Shown piece by piece: positions 1 to 8,806 of a DNA stretch of 64,000 nucleotides. Each line of letters starts with the position of its first letter. The first letter of the stretch is position 1. The DNA is from CADCTM01 sp049671305 (GTDB lineage Bacteria; Cyanobacteriota; Cyanobacteriia; Cyanobacteriales; Coleofasciculaceae): the NCBI GenBank assembly GCA_049671305.1, contig JBATUR010000044.1:50271-114270 (forward strand), given 5' to 3'. Made by a program: the position numbers and the translations under genes. Below the pieces are notes generated by a model. The model worked only from the letters and a program-made list of their open reading frames with translations. It did not search any database and had not been told where the DNA came from.

Positions 1-152
1 TGGGAGCATCTATAGGTGATTTACTATCTCAACCTGCAAAAAATGGTGGCTATGGTTTAGGTACGGTGGGAACAAGTATACTGTTTCTTTCTATAATTGT
101 GAGTCTGATTATTTACTTAAGTTTCAAACAGAAGAAACGACTCTCTCTTTAG
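1..152 (+). CDS. C-terminal end of an integral membrane protein (COG4705-like), cut by window edge
   Basis: Reading frame 3 is open from the window edge to TAG at 150-152 and gives the last 49 residues of a protein. The visible part has the pattern GASIGDLLSQPAKNGGYGLG, then a hydrophobic segment of about 18 residues (TSILFLSIIVSLIIYLSF) and a basic tail QKKRLSL. This arrangement, GDLL-x-P followed by a Gly-rich turn and a last membrane helix, resembles the end of the COG4705 family of uncharacterised bacterial membrane proteins. That match is from memory of the family pattern and is only moderately sure. The start and most of the protein lie outside the window, so nothing can be said about its operon. 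Confidence 0.6.
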   Translation, partial: GASIGDLLSQPAKNGGYGLGTVGTSILFLSIIVSLIIYLSFKQKKRLSL

Positions 153-283
153 CAACCAGACTGATTATCCTTATCCGTAAATTAACAGACAATACTATTA
201 GCACTGCTAGAGCTTTTTCGGATATGTCTAATAACTAATAATCATTCCCACTTAAAAACAATAATAGTGCCAATTTGCCTAAA

Positions 284-1156
284 TTATGCCGCCTCCATCC
301 ACTCAATACATTGCTGCATCTGCTGTTTCATTGTTTCCTTATCAGCATGATACCGCCTACCATGTCCAGGCAAAACCCACTCAAATGAATAGTTTGCTAA
401 CTTTTTCATAGATTTAAGTTGCTCTGTCCAGGAATACCAACAAACATCCCGAAAAGCAATTAATTGCTCTCGATTTGTTGACCAAGCTAAATGGTCGCCT
501 GTAAAAAGAAACTTACTATCATAAAGTAGAACTGTATGACCTTTGCTATGTCCAGGAGCCGGAATAATTAACAAATCAGATGTTAGTTGATATGGCTCAT
601 TCCCTGTTATCTGAATTTCTACATCGCGAGTTCCATGATTAATATCATCCTGATGGAGGATGCGCTCACAGCCAAAATGTTTAAGGTATTTTTGATGATC
701 AGCAACATCATCTCGATGTGTCAGGTACAGATAGCGAATGCCTCCCATTTCTTCCAAACGCTTTACTAGTGGCGGCGTAAACCGGGGAGAATCGACTAAA
801 ATATTGCCTTCTGGGTGTTGGATGAAGTAGCTAGCAGCACCGTAGGAACTTTGAGCATGATAGCCGCAATGATAGACATTTTCGGCAACTAAAATCGGAA
901 AACTTTGCTGGGCGTCTTTGATATCTTTCGGTTTTTCGATTGTACCAATGGAAGCGGTGGGACAAGCAAGTAATGCCTGAAGCGATCGCTTTCTTTCTGC
1001 TTCATTCGCGGGTTGATGATGAACCGCCGACTGTTCCCCTGCACTATAAAACACTTCTGGAACCATCCAACGGCAAGTATCACAATCTATACAAGTATTG
1101 TCAACGTAAAAGTCACCGCTGACATTTTCAGCGCGGCGTTGGTTAAGATGAGCCAT
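284..1156 (-). CDS. Ferredoxin-MBL-fold hydrolase
   Basis: A 290-residue two-part protein. The N-terminal part (about residues 15-75) has a ferredoxin-like cysteine set CIDCDTC (C22, C25, C28) with a fourth Cys in LLACPTAS (C65), consistent with one iron-sulfur cluster. The rest is a metallo-beta-lactamase fold: the metal motif THRDDVADH (H147, D149, D150, H154), then PGHSKGHT, FTGDHL and LPGHG. The family is glyoxalase II-like; ferredoxin-MBL fusions are common in cyanobacteria, but the substrate is unknown. I chose the ATG at 1154-1156 (MAHLNQRR), because the residues upstream of it (MLVILRRLI) look non-homologous; a start at 1183 is possible. It stands alone on the minus strand, 217 nt downstream of the glycosyltransferase gene. 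Confidence 0.85.
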   Translation of the reverse strand: MAHLNQRRAENVSGDFYVDNTCIDCDTCRWMVPEVFYSAGEQSAVHHQPANEAERKRSLQALLACPTASIGTIEKPKDIKDAQQSFPILVAENVYHCGYHAQSSYGAASYFIQHPEGNILVDSPRFTPPLVKRLEEMGGIRYLYLTHRDDVADHQKYLKHFGCERILHQDDINHGTRDVEIQITGNEPYQLTSDLLIIPAPGHSKGHTVLLYDSKFLFTGDHLAWSTNREQLIAFRDVCWYSWTEQLKSMKKLANYSFEWVLPGHGRRYHADKETMKQQMQQCIEWMEAA

Positions 1157-1234
1157 GATTAAACGCCTCAAGATTACTAACAAGTATTCTTAAATCATAC
1201 TCGTTATGACTATGGTTTGTGTGAAGTAGATGTA

Positions 1235-1255
1235 TCCGATACCGACTCAAAAACT
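1235..1255 (+). repeat. 21-bp dispersed repeat, copy 1
   Basis: The sequence TCCGATACCGACTCAAAAACT recurs with three substitutions at 3870-3890. Both copies have the same orientation and both lie between two minus-strand genes. No function is evident. Confidence 0.4.
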
Positions 1256-1372
1256 TTAACTGTGTTTTGCAGAGGGACTTTGGCGTTGCCTAATCCGGGG
1301 ATAAATCTTGTAGGGTAGGCATCCTGCCTGCCAAACAAAGGGTTTCAACCTATAGAATCTAAAATCATCTCT

Positions 1373-2362
1373 TCATTCAGCAACGCCACGAGTTTTACCA
1401 CGAATCGGATAAATGGTATTAAAACCATACGCTTCTCGCACCAAATAAAGTGGGCGTCCTTTCACCTCTTCATAAACACGACCTAAATATTCACCCAACA
1501 CACCTAAACTAACAAGCTGTACGCCACCCAAAAAGAGAACCGCTACCATAAGAGAAGCATAACCCGGCAAATCAATGCCGAATACAACAGTACGCAAGAC
1601 CAAAAAACTGGCGTAAAAAAAGGCAGGAATAGCAACTAAAAGACCGACATAACTCCAAACTTTTAGAGGAATAAAACTAAAAGAAGTAATACCATCAAGA
1701 GCAAAATTCCAAAGTCGCCAATAATTCCAAGTAGTTTCGCCTTTATAACGATTAGGGCGGTCATAATAGATAGAAGTTTGTTTAAAACCTACCCAAGCAA
1801 ACAAACCTTTCATAAAACGATTACGTTCAGGTAAACGTTTTAAAGCATTAACAACACGTCGATCCATCAAACGAAAATCACCAGTATCACGAGGAATTGG
1901 CACTTGACTAATGCGGTCAATAATTCGATAAAAAGCATTAGCAGTAAAGCGTTTGACAAAACTTTCTCCGACACGAGAACGACGAGTTGCCAGCACGACA
2001 TCATAACCCTCTCGCCATTTTTCTACAAGTTCTTCAATTAATTCTGGTGGGTCTTGTAAATCAGCATCAATTGGCACAACTGCCGCACCATTAGCAAAAT
2101 CAAGTCCTGCACTTAAAGCAATTTCTTTGCCATAATTACGAGATAAATTAACAACTTTAATCGCCGGAGTTTGATAATGATGCTCAATTAAACGCTCAAT
2201 TGTATTATCTTTACTACCATCATTAACACAGACAATTTCATAGTTCATCCTGAGACGATCAAGTACAGAAACCAATCGCTCAAATAGATAATCGATATTT
2301 AGCTCCTCATTATATAGAGGAACAACAACAGAAAGTTCTACAGCGCCTGAATTTAGAAACAT
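1373..2362 (-). CDS. Family 2 glycosyltransferase, membrane type (DPM1/GtrB-like)
   Basis: A 329-residue polyprenyl-phosphate sugar transferase of the GtrB/DPM type. The GT-A domain starts with VVVPLYNEE (about residues 12-20) and carries the nucleotide-sugar/metal motif DADLQDPPE (about 98-106). RDTGDFRLMDRRV and ERNRFMKGLFAW follow, typical of this clade. Two C-terminal membrane helices (about 233-258 and 268-292) anchor it to the inner membrane, with a basic tail after them. These enzymes move glucose or another sugar from UDP-sugar to undecaprenyl phosphate for surface polysaccharide or lipid modification. There is no flippase or glycosyltransferase partner next to it, so the acceptor pathway cannot be read from context. 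Confidence 0.88.
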   Translation of the reverse strand: MFLNSGAVELSVVVPLYNEELNIDYLFERLVSVLDRLRMNYEIVCVNDGSKDNTIERLIEHHYQTPAIKVVNLSRNYGKEIALSAGLDFANGAAVVPIDADLQDPPELIEELVEKWREGYDVVLATRRSRVGESFVKRFTANAFYRIIDRISQVPIPRDTGDFRLMDRRVVNALKRLPERNRFMKGLFAWVGFKQTSIYYDRPNRYKGETTWNYWRLWNFALDGITSFSFIPLKVWSYVGLLVAIPAFFYASFLVLRTVVFGIDLPGYASLMVAVLFLGGVQLVSLGVLGEYLGRVYEEVKGRPLYLVREAYGFNTIYPIRGKTRGVAE

Positions 2363-2552
2363 GGTAGATGTAAGACTTATGAACTACTAAAAATTATCCC
2401 TGTCGGACTCCATCACAGCACCGATTTTAAGAGGTCATGATCTTTGCAGATATTTTCAAGTAGGTCAAGATAATCACCTTGACTTTATTAATGGTTTTTA
2501 CCGTAATTATCACTTTGTCTTTAAGCTTATGCTAGAAATCAAAGCACAAAGA

Positions 2553-3728
2553 TTAATTAATATTCAACGTAGTCCAGGTACTAGCGTTGACAATACCATC
2601 AGCAGTAATCCCTTTCGACTGCTGAAAGGCAATGACAGCAGCTTTTGTGACCAAAGTGAAGTTACCGTCAGTTGTACCCGGATTAAAGCCTAATTGTTGT
2701 AAACGTTGCTCTAGTTGCTTGACTTCTGGACCAACGGCGCCGACTTGTAGAGGTAAAAACGGTTGTTGCGGGTTGTTACGCCATCTTCTTGAAAATTCAT
2801 CTAATGCCTCTTTAGGAATTTTGCCATTCAGCCAAGCGATCGCCTGCTCTTGGTGAGGTAAACCGCGATAAAATTTGTAGGTATCCAACAAATTAACGGC
2901 TGCGGGGACAGGTGTTGCCGTTGGATTTGGCGAAACAGGATTTGTTGTGGCACCACTGGTTAGCGCCTTCCAAGTCATGGGACCCACTACAGCATCGGCA
3001 GTTAACCCTTTATACTTTTGAAAAGAAATCACTGCCTGTACAGTACCAGTACCAAAAGTCCCATCAGTTGGACCTGGGTTAAAACCATTAGCTTTGAGTA
3101 GTTGCTGTAATTCCATAACTTTTGCGCCTACTGCGCCTTCCCGAAGCGTGTCATCAGCAGGAACTACGGTTCCGAGGCGTTTACGAACATCATTACGCAA
3201 GCGTGGTAATTGACCATATAACCAATCACCAGGGCATTGAGTTTCAATAAAGTCGCGATGCCCTTTAATATTATTGGGGTCTATGTTGCAAGAGGAACAA
3301 ATCGAAGCACATAACTCGACCAAACTAAGCCACTGTTGCGATCGCATTTGGTAAGTATTAAACGTGCCTTCATTTTCAATACCAGGTGACTCATTGCCTT
3401 TGTCTGTGCCAGCATGAGCACTGCGTACACAACGCCCTCGCTTCACAGCATCCAAAGAACCTTGCCTGCCTTCTAAAAGAAAACCGCCAGTTGTGTTTAA
3501 AAAATTATGACCCGAATCATACCAACCAAAACCATTCATGTGAGCAGACTGTAAACTTCTAGCGAATTCTTTGCCACCGTCTGATGTTCCATAAGATAAA
3601 TCATTGGGGGGATTGGGAGTCGAGGTATGGTGAATAACGACAAACTGAGGTCGAGTTTCTTCCGCCCAGGCTTTGGGGGGGACGGCACCCCAGTCTTTGG
3701 CAGAAATAACAGTGGCGGTAAAAGGCAT
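2553..3728 (-). CDS. N-acetylmuramoyl-L-alanine amidase (PGRP type) with two peptidoglycan-binding domains
   Basis: A 391-residue cell-wall hydrolase. The N-terminal catalytic domain (about 20-185) is PGRP/amidase_2-like: FVVIHHTSTP gives the first zinc His (H33/H34), and GHRDFIETQCPGDW holds the second His and the zinc Cys. Two PG_binding_1 domains follow, at about 195-256 (REGAVGAKVMELQQLL ... GPMTWKAL) and 327-390 (VGAVGPEVKQLEQRL ... NASTWTTL), joined by a Pro/Thr-rich linker. It should cleave the bond between N-acetylmuramic acid and L-alanine. I see no signal peptide, which is unusual for a wall enzyme. The next gene upstream on the same strand is NDH-2, 260 nt away and separated by a terminator. 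Confidence 0.88.
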   Translation of the reverse strand: MPFTATVISAKDWGAVPPKAWAEETRPQFVVIHHTSTPNPPNDLSYGTSDGGKEFARSLQSAHMNGFGWYDSGHNFLNTTGGFLLEGRQGSLDAVKRGRCVRSAHAGTDKGNESPGIENEGTFNTYQMRSQQWLSLVELCASICSSCNIDPNNIKGHRDFIETQCPGDWLYGQLPRLRNDVRKRLGTVVPADDTLREGAVGAKVMELQQLLKANGFNPGPTDGTFGTGTVQAVISFQKYKGLTADAVVGPMTWKALTSGATTNPVSPNPTATPVPAAVNLLDTYKFYRGLPHQEQAIAWLNGKIPKEALDEFSRRWRNNPQQPFLPLQVGAVGPEVKQLEQRLQQLGFNPGTTDGNFTLVTKAAVIAFQQSKGITADGIVNASTWTTLNIN

Positions 3729-3869
3729 CTTTCTCCTCTTCTCCTAACTAGATTATTGTGTATGATTTTACTTTGTAAAGCTTCAGGCGATCGCTTGGTG
3801 ATCACCTGAGTTTGTGACAATTGCGATGATTTGTTATTTAAACTATGCTACAAACTTAAGGCTCTTTGT

Positions 3870-3890
3870 TCCGATACCGATTCAGAGACT
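3870..3890 (+). repeat. 21-bp dispersed repeat, copy 2
   Basis: Matches 1235-1255 at 18 of 21 positions, starting TCCGATACCGA. It lies in the gap between the NDH-2 terminator and the amidase start. Confidence 0.4.
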
Positions 3891-3924
3891 CAGACGCCAT
3901 CCCTAAAAGCTAGCAGAAAAACCA

Positions 3925-3942
3925 AACCCGCCGACGCGGGTT
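3925..3942 (-). terminator. Hairpin terminator after the NDH-2 gene
   Basis: A perfect 7-bp stem AACCCGC / GCGGGTT with a CGAC loop lies 47 nt past the stop of the NDH-2 gene. Read on the minus strand it is followed by a T-rich run (TTTGGTTTTTC), as expected for intrinsic termination. Confidence 0.7.
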
Positions 3943-3988
3943 AATTAAAAATACTTTGTTGGTGTAGCCTTATTTAAGATGAATCACT

Positions 3989-5320
3989 TTACACCTTAAC
4001 TGGCGTACGATATGGTTCCTCAACATTAATTGGTGGTACTTCTTGATTGGTAATTAAACGCGCCCCACGTTTACGAGTAAAGTAATTCCAAGCCCATTGC
4101 AGCAACACCAACAACTTATTATCAAACTCAATTAGATAAAAGATGTGGATAAAAATCCAGGCTAACCATGCCGGGAAACCAGCAAACTTAATAAATCGCA
4201 AATCGACAACTGCCGCATTACGTCCAATTACCGCCAAACTACCGTAATCAGCATAGCGGAAAGCAGGTAATGTTTGCCCTTGAAGCTGCTTTTGTATTAA
4301 ACGGGCGACATACTGCCCTTCTTGCATTGCCACAGGGGCAACGCCTGGTAAAGGTTTGCCGTCTTGGTGGACATAATTTGCCAAGTCACCAATCACAAAA
4401 ATATTAGGATGTCCGGCAATACTTAAGTCTGGGGACACCATAACTCGTCCGGCGCGGTCAAGTTCTACTCCTGTAGAATTAGACAAGACTTGTCCCATGC
4501 CGGAAGCTTTCATTCCTGCCGCCCAAAGGATAGTTTGTGCGGGAATTTGTTCAATTTCTTCGCCGCGACGGATGGTAACAATATTATTTTCAATATTAGT
4601 TACTAAGGTTTTTGTCTGTACCGTCACACCCAATTTTTCTAAAGAATCTTGAGCCTTTGCTGACAATTCTGGCGGGTAAGGTGGTAAAATCCGATCCATG
4701 CCTTCTAGCAACAAAATTCTGGTTTCTGAAGTATCAATGTTGCGGAAGTCATCTTTGAGAGTACTATAAGCAAGTTCTGCCAAAGCCCCGGCTAATTCCA
4801 CGCCTGTTGGACCACCGCCTACTAAGACAAAGGTTAACCAAGCACGGCGTTTTTCGGGGTCGGTTTCTTTTTCTGCTGCTTCAAATGCCAGGAAAATACG
4901 GCGGCGCATTTCTAGGGCATCTTCGACGGTTTTTAAGCCGGGTGCGGTTGGTGCCCATTGTTCGTTGCCGAAGTAATGATGACTAACACCTGTGGCAACG
5001 ATTAAACTGTCGTAACTTAGTTCTCTGTCTTGTAGTTTAATGGTTTGTTGTTCTGGGTTAATATCGGTTACTTCTCCCATCAAAACCTCAGCGTTTTTCT
5101 GACGACTTAGTACCGCCCGTAACGGAGAAGAAATATCTCCTGCCGATAAGCCGCCTGTAGCCACTTGGTAGAGTAATGGTTGAAACAGATGAAAATTGCG
5201 TTTATCAATCAGTGTGACTTTTACAGGTGCTTTTGAGAGTGCTTTTGCTGCATAAAGCCCACCAAATCCACCGCCAACGACTACAACATGGTGAGGAGAT
5301 TGTTTGGCTTCATTGGACAT
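3989..5320 (-). CDS. Type II NAD(P)H dehydrogenase (NDH-2)
   Basis: A 443-residue single-subunit flavoprotein that passes electrons from NAD(P)H to quinone without pumping protons. The FAD-binding Rossmann motif VVVGGGFGGLYAAKAL is at about 11-26; the NADH-binding motif LVGGGPTGVELAGALAE is near 165-182. The second FAD contact GDLANY lies near 313, and VAMQEGQYVA just after it is typical of the quinone-site helix. The C-terminus (about 385-425) is aromatic and hydrophobic (FPAWLAWIFIHIFYLIEF), which fits peripheral attachment to thylakoid or plasma membrane. It resembles the cyanobacterial Ndb proteins, but I cannot say which of NdbA, NdbB or NdbC. It ends at its own hairpin terminator. Confidence 0.9.
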   Translation of the reverse strand: MSNEAKQSPHHVVVVGGGFGGLYAAKALSKAPVKVTLIDKRNFHLFQPLLYQVATGGLSAGDISSPLRAVLSRQKNAEVLMGEVTDINPEQQTIKLQDRELSYDSLIVATGVSHHYFGNEQWAPTAPGLKTVEDALEMRRRIFLAFEAAEKETDPEKRRAWLTFVLVGGGPTGVELAGALAELAYSTLKDDFRNIDTSETRILLLEGMDRILPPYPPELSAKAQDSLEKLGVTVQTKTLVTNIENNIVTIRRGEEIEQIPAQTILWAAGMKASGMGQVLSNSTGVELDRAGRVMVSPDLSIAGHPNIFVIGDLANYVHQDGKPLPGVAPVAMQEGQYVARLIQKQLQGQTLPAFRYADYGSLAVIGRNAAVVDLRFIKFAGFPAWLAWIFIHIFYLIEFDNKLLVLLQWAWNYFTRKRGARLITNQEVPPINVEEPYRTPVKV

Positions 5321-5481
5321 AAGAATTGTTTCCCTTAAGTAGCAGAATTTGTTGGCTTAGTTTTGCAAAACACTATTCTACACAAGGTTATGTTAAAAAT
5401 CACAAACTTTAAGTATCAATGGCTACGAGTTGCGATATGAGGCTTTTAGGTTTCGGACTTCTTGAGGAAATCAGACTGCGG

Positions 5482-5839
5482 CTAATTACTCCGTAATGCG
5501 ACAATTGGATCTAAACGTGCGGCTTGACGTGCTGGGATAACACCAAAAAATAGACCGATGCCACCTGATACACTAATAGCTAAAGCGATCGCACTTAGAG
5601 AAATTTCTGCTTTTAACCTCCTGCAAAGGAATTGCCGTGCCGCTAACACTAATTTGCACACTCAAATTTTGCCTTTTTACAGGCACAGTTAGCGTTTTTT
5701 GCCGTTGCCCAAAAGTTTAGTAAGCCAAAAATCCACCACCGCCAATTACTGCGGCAATAATTAATCCTAACAACCAACGGGGCGGTTTATCAACTTTAGC
5801 AATCAGAGGAAGTTTCCTGAAAAAATTTGATTTTGACAT
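5482..5839 (-). pseudogene. Scar of a deleted HlyD-ATPase-permease (MacB/DevBCA-type) exporter operon
   Basis: Read on the minus strand from ATG 5837-5839, the first about 30 codons give MSKSNFFRKLPLIA, then a membrane helix (PPRWLLGLIIAAVIGGGGF), the usual N-terminus of a HlyD/DevB-like membrane-fusion protein. After AY comes an in-frame TAA. The same frame then continues with HlyD-like sequence (KTLTVPVKRQNLSVQISVSG, up to TAIPLQEV). Around 5605-5620 the frame shifts by one, and the last 43 codons, AEISLSAIALAISVSGG ... GVIPARQAARLDPIVALRSN, stop at 5482-5484. That is the standard C-terminus of a MacB-type ABC permease. Since such operons run adaptor, ATPase, permease, the remnant is best explained by one deletion fusing the head of the first gene to the tail of the last, plus a nonsense mutation. 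Confidence 0.8.
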
Positions 5840-5908
5840 CCTTTAATTTTAAAGAGAAATTAAAGGGCTGGGAGTTGTATTTTTAAACTAGTTAAGAGCG
5901 ATTAATTA

Positions 5909-7135
5909 TCAAACAACACCTATTTCCAACTTTGGCGAATACTTAGGAAAAACTTGCTGAATTTTTGAATTATCAAGTTGCAAATGCCGACTTAAAACCG
6001 AGGAAATTACCTCCCGAAAATCCGTCGTCACCGCTAAATCACGTCCCTCATTTAGTTGTTCTTTAGCAAGTCCGGGCCACTGCCCATAAACCTTACCACC
6101 TTTAACTTCACCACCCATCAACCACATTACATTACCATGTCCATGATCGGTGCCACCATTACCATTTTCATGTACCGTCCGCCCAAATTCTGACATCACA
6201 ATAACGGTAGTGTCTGCATAAACATTACCTAATCCTTGACTTAAAGTTGCCAAACCATCGCCCAAAGGCTTTAAATTTCGTGCCAACTGCCCCGTTACGC
6301 CGCCTTGATTAATATGAGTATCCCAACCGCCCAGCGCCATAAATGCCAGTTGCACCGAGGGATCTTTTACCATCAATCGTGCCAATTGTTGGGTATCTTT
6401 AGCAAAACCAGTTGGTAAAGCGGCACCATTATTTGCCTCTTTCATTTCTTGATCCAAATTAGCCATAATTTGCCGTCGCGCTGCCCGTGCTTCTTGATAA
6501 GCCTTGCTCAGATTGTCATTACCGCTGTAAAGTTGGTTAAATGCCTCACTGATTTGAGGACGATCAATTGGCAAGGCACGACTGGCATCTCTACCTGTGG
6601 GTAAGGTGGCAACTGACTTTTGTCCTGTTAAAATTCGCGGCATAGTTGCCCCAACATTCACCGCTTGGATGGGAGATTGAGACGGCGTGAGTGCTAAAAG
6701 TCGGTTCATCCAACCATCTGGAGTAGTTTTAATGCCTGGTGTGCCGCTTTCCATATAGTCTTGGGCATCAAAATGCGATCGCGTGGCATCTGGTGATCCA
6801 CAAGCATGAACAAATGCCAAACTGCCCTGTTTCCATAATGGCATGATTCCAGAAAGTGCCGGATGCAAGCCAAAACGTCCATCTAAATCTAGGGCGCCAT
6901 TATTTTCATTGGGTGGGGCAATGGCAATAAGCGATCGCGCATCATAATAAGCATTTTCAGAATGGGGAATTACCACATTTAAGCCATCTACTGCCCCGCG
7001 CAGAAACACCACAATTAAGCGCTTTGGCTTATTACTAAAAGTCGCACTTCTTGCTGCCCAACCATGACTACCAACGGCGACTAAAGTACCACCAGAAACT
7101 AATGCTAATTGCTGTAAAAATTTACGTCTGTTCAT
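5909..7135 (-). CDS. DUF1501 family protein, Tat-exported
   Basis: A 408-residue protein of the DUF1501 family, which is related to the alkaline phosphatase/sulfatase superfamily; no reaction is established. The N-terminus MNRRKFLQQLALVSGGTL is a twin-arginine signal, so the protein is probably folded, perhaps with a metal bound, before export. Family motifs visible are LIVVFLRGAVDGLNVV (near 40-55), HPALSG, GWDTHINQGG and, near 325-340, MSEFGRTVHENGNGGTDHG, where the Asp/His cluster looks like a metal site. It lies 41 nt downstream of the DUF1800 gene on the same strand, and the two families are regularly adjacent in bacteria, so they probably form one operon. Confidence 0.9.
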   Translation of the reverse strand: MNRRKFLQQLALVSGGTLVAVGSHGWAARSATFSNKPKRLIVVFLRGAVDGLNVVIPHSENAYYDARSLIAIAPPNENNGALDLDGRFGLHPALSGIMPLWKQGSLAFVHACGSPDATRSHFDAQDYMESGTPGIKTTPDGWMNRLLALTPSQSPIQAVNVGATMPRILTGQKSVATLPTGRDASRALPIDRPQISEAFNQLYSGNDNLSKAYQEARAARRQIMANLDQEMKEANNGAALPTGFAKDTQQLARLMVKDPSVQLAFMALGGWDTHINQGGVTGQLARNLKPLGDGLATLSQGLGNVYADTTVIVMSEFGRTVHENGNGGTDHGHGNVMWLMGGEVKGGKVYGQWPGLAKEQLNEGRDLAVTTDFREVISSVLSRHLQLDNSKIQQVFPKYSPKLEIGVV

Positions 7136-7176
7136 AGTTTTTCCTTGCTCATAATTATTGATAATTAAACCTCTAC

Positions 7177-8679
7177 TTACTTCCTCATAAACTCTGGACT
7201 ACCTAACATTAAAGCCGCTTTCATTTCCTCTGGCTGACTTGCGATAACTTGCCTAGTTTTGGCTGAAAAGTTATTACCCAAAGTTGTCGATAATTGTTGA
7301 GCAGTTACAGGAGAGTTTTTGCCAGCAAAGCGTCCGTTAACTAAAGCTGTAGTTAAACTAATGCGACGTAAAATTGCATCAGGATCAAGCCATGCTTCTT
7401 CAGTATTTTTATAACCGTCAGGTGTTTGACAACCATAAATTGCCATTCCCATCTGTCTTAATAAACCTGTAATTGAGCGGAAATTATCAACTTGTGTATC
7501 CGTGGCGCGTAGTGCAGAAATTACATATTGATAAGGTGTTTTTAACTTAATATTATAGTATTTAGGCTCAAGAAATTCTGAGCTACTAAATAATGTAGTC
7601 AAAACAGCCTTAATATCGCCATCTGTTTCTTGAAAACGTTTAGCTAGTTGCTCAACTAAAGCCTTTGGCGGCTCATCTGCTACAAAATATTGAGCTAATT
7701 TATAACTAATATGTCGTGCCGTGGCTGGATGTTTTGCCAAAATATCTAAAGCTTTTTCTCCTTCTTCAATACCACCACCTTTGATGGCTTGCCCAAGAAA
7801 GACTTTATCGCTAGAATCATGTCGATTAGCAGCAAAATAAAAGCCACTTTCATCAGTATTTCTTTGACGATTTCCGGGGAACCCCCAACCTGTAAAAATT
7901 CGGGCTAAGGTAATCACATCTTGCTGATTATAACCACCATTAACGCCTAATGTGTGGAGTTCCATTAACTCACGGGCATAATTTTCATTTAGTCCTTTAT
8001 ATCTGCCTTTTGCTCCAGGGCTATTGGGGGCTGTATTTTGCCAATTATCGAGATAAAATAGCATTGCTGGATGCTTGGAAGTTGATGCTAAAAGTGAGCG
8101 AAATTTACCAAAAACATAAGGACGAATTGCTTGTTGTTCGTAGTTTCCTACTAAGAAGCGATCAAGTCCTTTTCCCGAAAATACATTAAAGTGGTTGTAC
8201 CAAAAATCAACCATCACTTCTTCGAGTTGGCGAGGACTATTAATGGCTCTTACTAAACGCCCCTGAGTGGCTTCTTGCAAGACTTTACGCCGTAGTTGCA
8301 TGGTTTGAGGGCTGTTTTGAGGATTTGCCGCCATTGGCTGTGGATTGCCCGGTTGAGCTTTTTTAGCAACACGAGTCTGCCGATATTCTTTCATAATTTC
8401 AGCAACACTCATTTGTAGTGTTTCTAAACTGGCTAACTGCTCAGTTAAAAAGGGAGGTTGGGCAATCGAATCAGGCGTTAATTGTGATTGAATATAAGCA
8501 TCAATTCCTTGAGATTTAACTACTTCAATATCTCCGGCACGAGGACCAAAACTTAAGCGATTAATAACGTGCAAGATCTCAGCGTCATTTGAGGTGGCAT
8601 AACTAGGTGGAGTAATCCCCAACCAGATTACTAAAGCCAAAAATATTGATAATACCCAGGTATTTTGCTTGGTGTTCAT
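7177..8679 (-). CDS. DUF1800 family protein, Sec-exported
   Basis: A 500-residue DUF1800 protein of unknown function. It begins MNTKQNTWVLSIFLALVIWL ... PPSYA, an ordinary Sec signal peptide. I placed the start at ATG 8677-8679 because AGAGGTTGCA sits just before it; an upstream start at 8709 would add 10 residues. Family features are VINRLSFGPRAGD near the N-terminus, VMVDFWYNHFNV, NYARELMELHTLGVNGGY, VITLARIFTGW and, close to the end, CQTPDGYKNTEEAWLDP. It is the first gene of a probable two-gene operon with DUF1501. The partners seem to be exported by different routes (Sec and Tat). Confidence 0.9.
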   Translation of the reverse strand: MNTKQNTWVLSIFLALVIWLGITPPSYATSNDAEILHVINRLSFGPRAGDIEVVKSQGIDAYIQSQLTPDSIAQPPFLTEQLASLETLQMSVAEIMKEYRQTRVAKKAQPGNPQPMAANPQNSPQTMQLRRKVLQEATQGRLVRAINSPRQLEEVMVDFWYNHFNVFSGKGLDRFLVGNYEQQAIRPYVFGKFRSLLASTSKHPAMLFYLDNWQNTAPNSPGAKGRYKGLNENYARELMELHTLGVNGGYNQQDVITLARIFTGWGFPGNRQRNTDESGFYFAANRHDSSDKVFLGQAIKGGGIEEGEKALDILAKHPATARHISYKLAQYFVADEPPKALVEQLAKRFQETDGDIKAVLTTLFSSSEFLEPKYYNIKLKTPYQYVISALRATDTQVDNFRSITGLLRQMGMAIYGCQTPDGYKNTEEAWLDPDAILRRISLTTALVNGRFAGKNSPVTAQQLSTTLGNNFSAKTRQVIASQPEEMKAALMLGSPEFMRK

Positions 8680-8806
8680 TGCAACCTCTATAGTATTAAA
8701 AAAGCACAACTGCTGCCTTCACCCTAGTATATTTACACAGTAGTTTAGTCTTCTTTGCTGCGACATTAAAGACTTTTTGACGATACTTAATCTGTAACCT
8801 GATCAC

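Noticed and set aside
1315..1340. GTAGGCATCCTGCCTGCC block after the glycosyltransferase gene, considered as a terminator
   Set aside because: Its stem is short and imperfect and has no T run; it looks like a fragment of a common cyanobacterial dispersed repeat.
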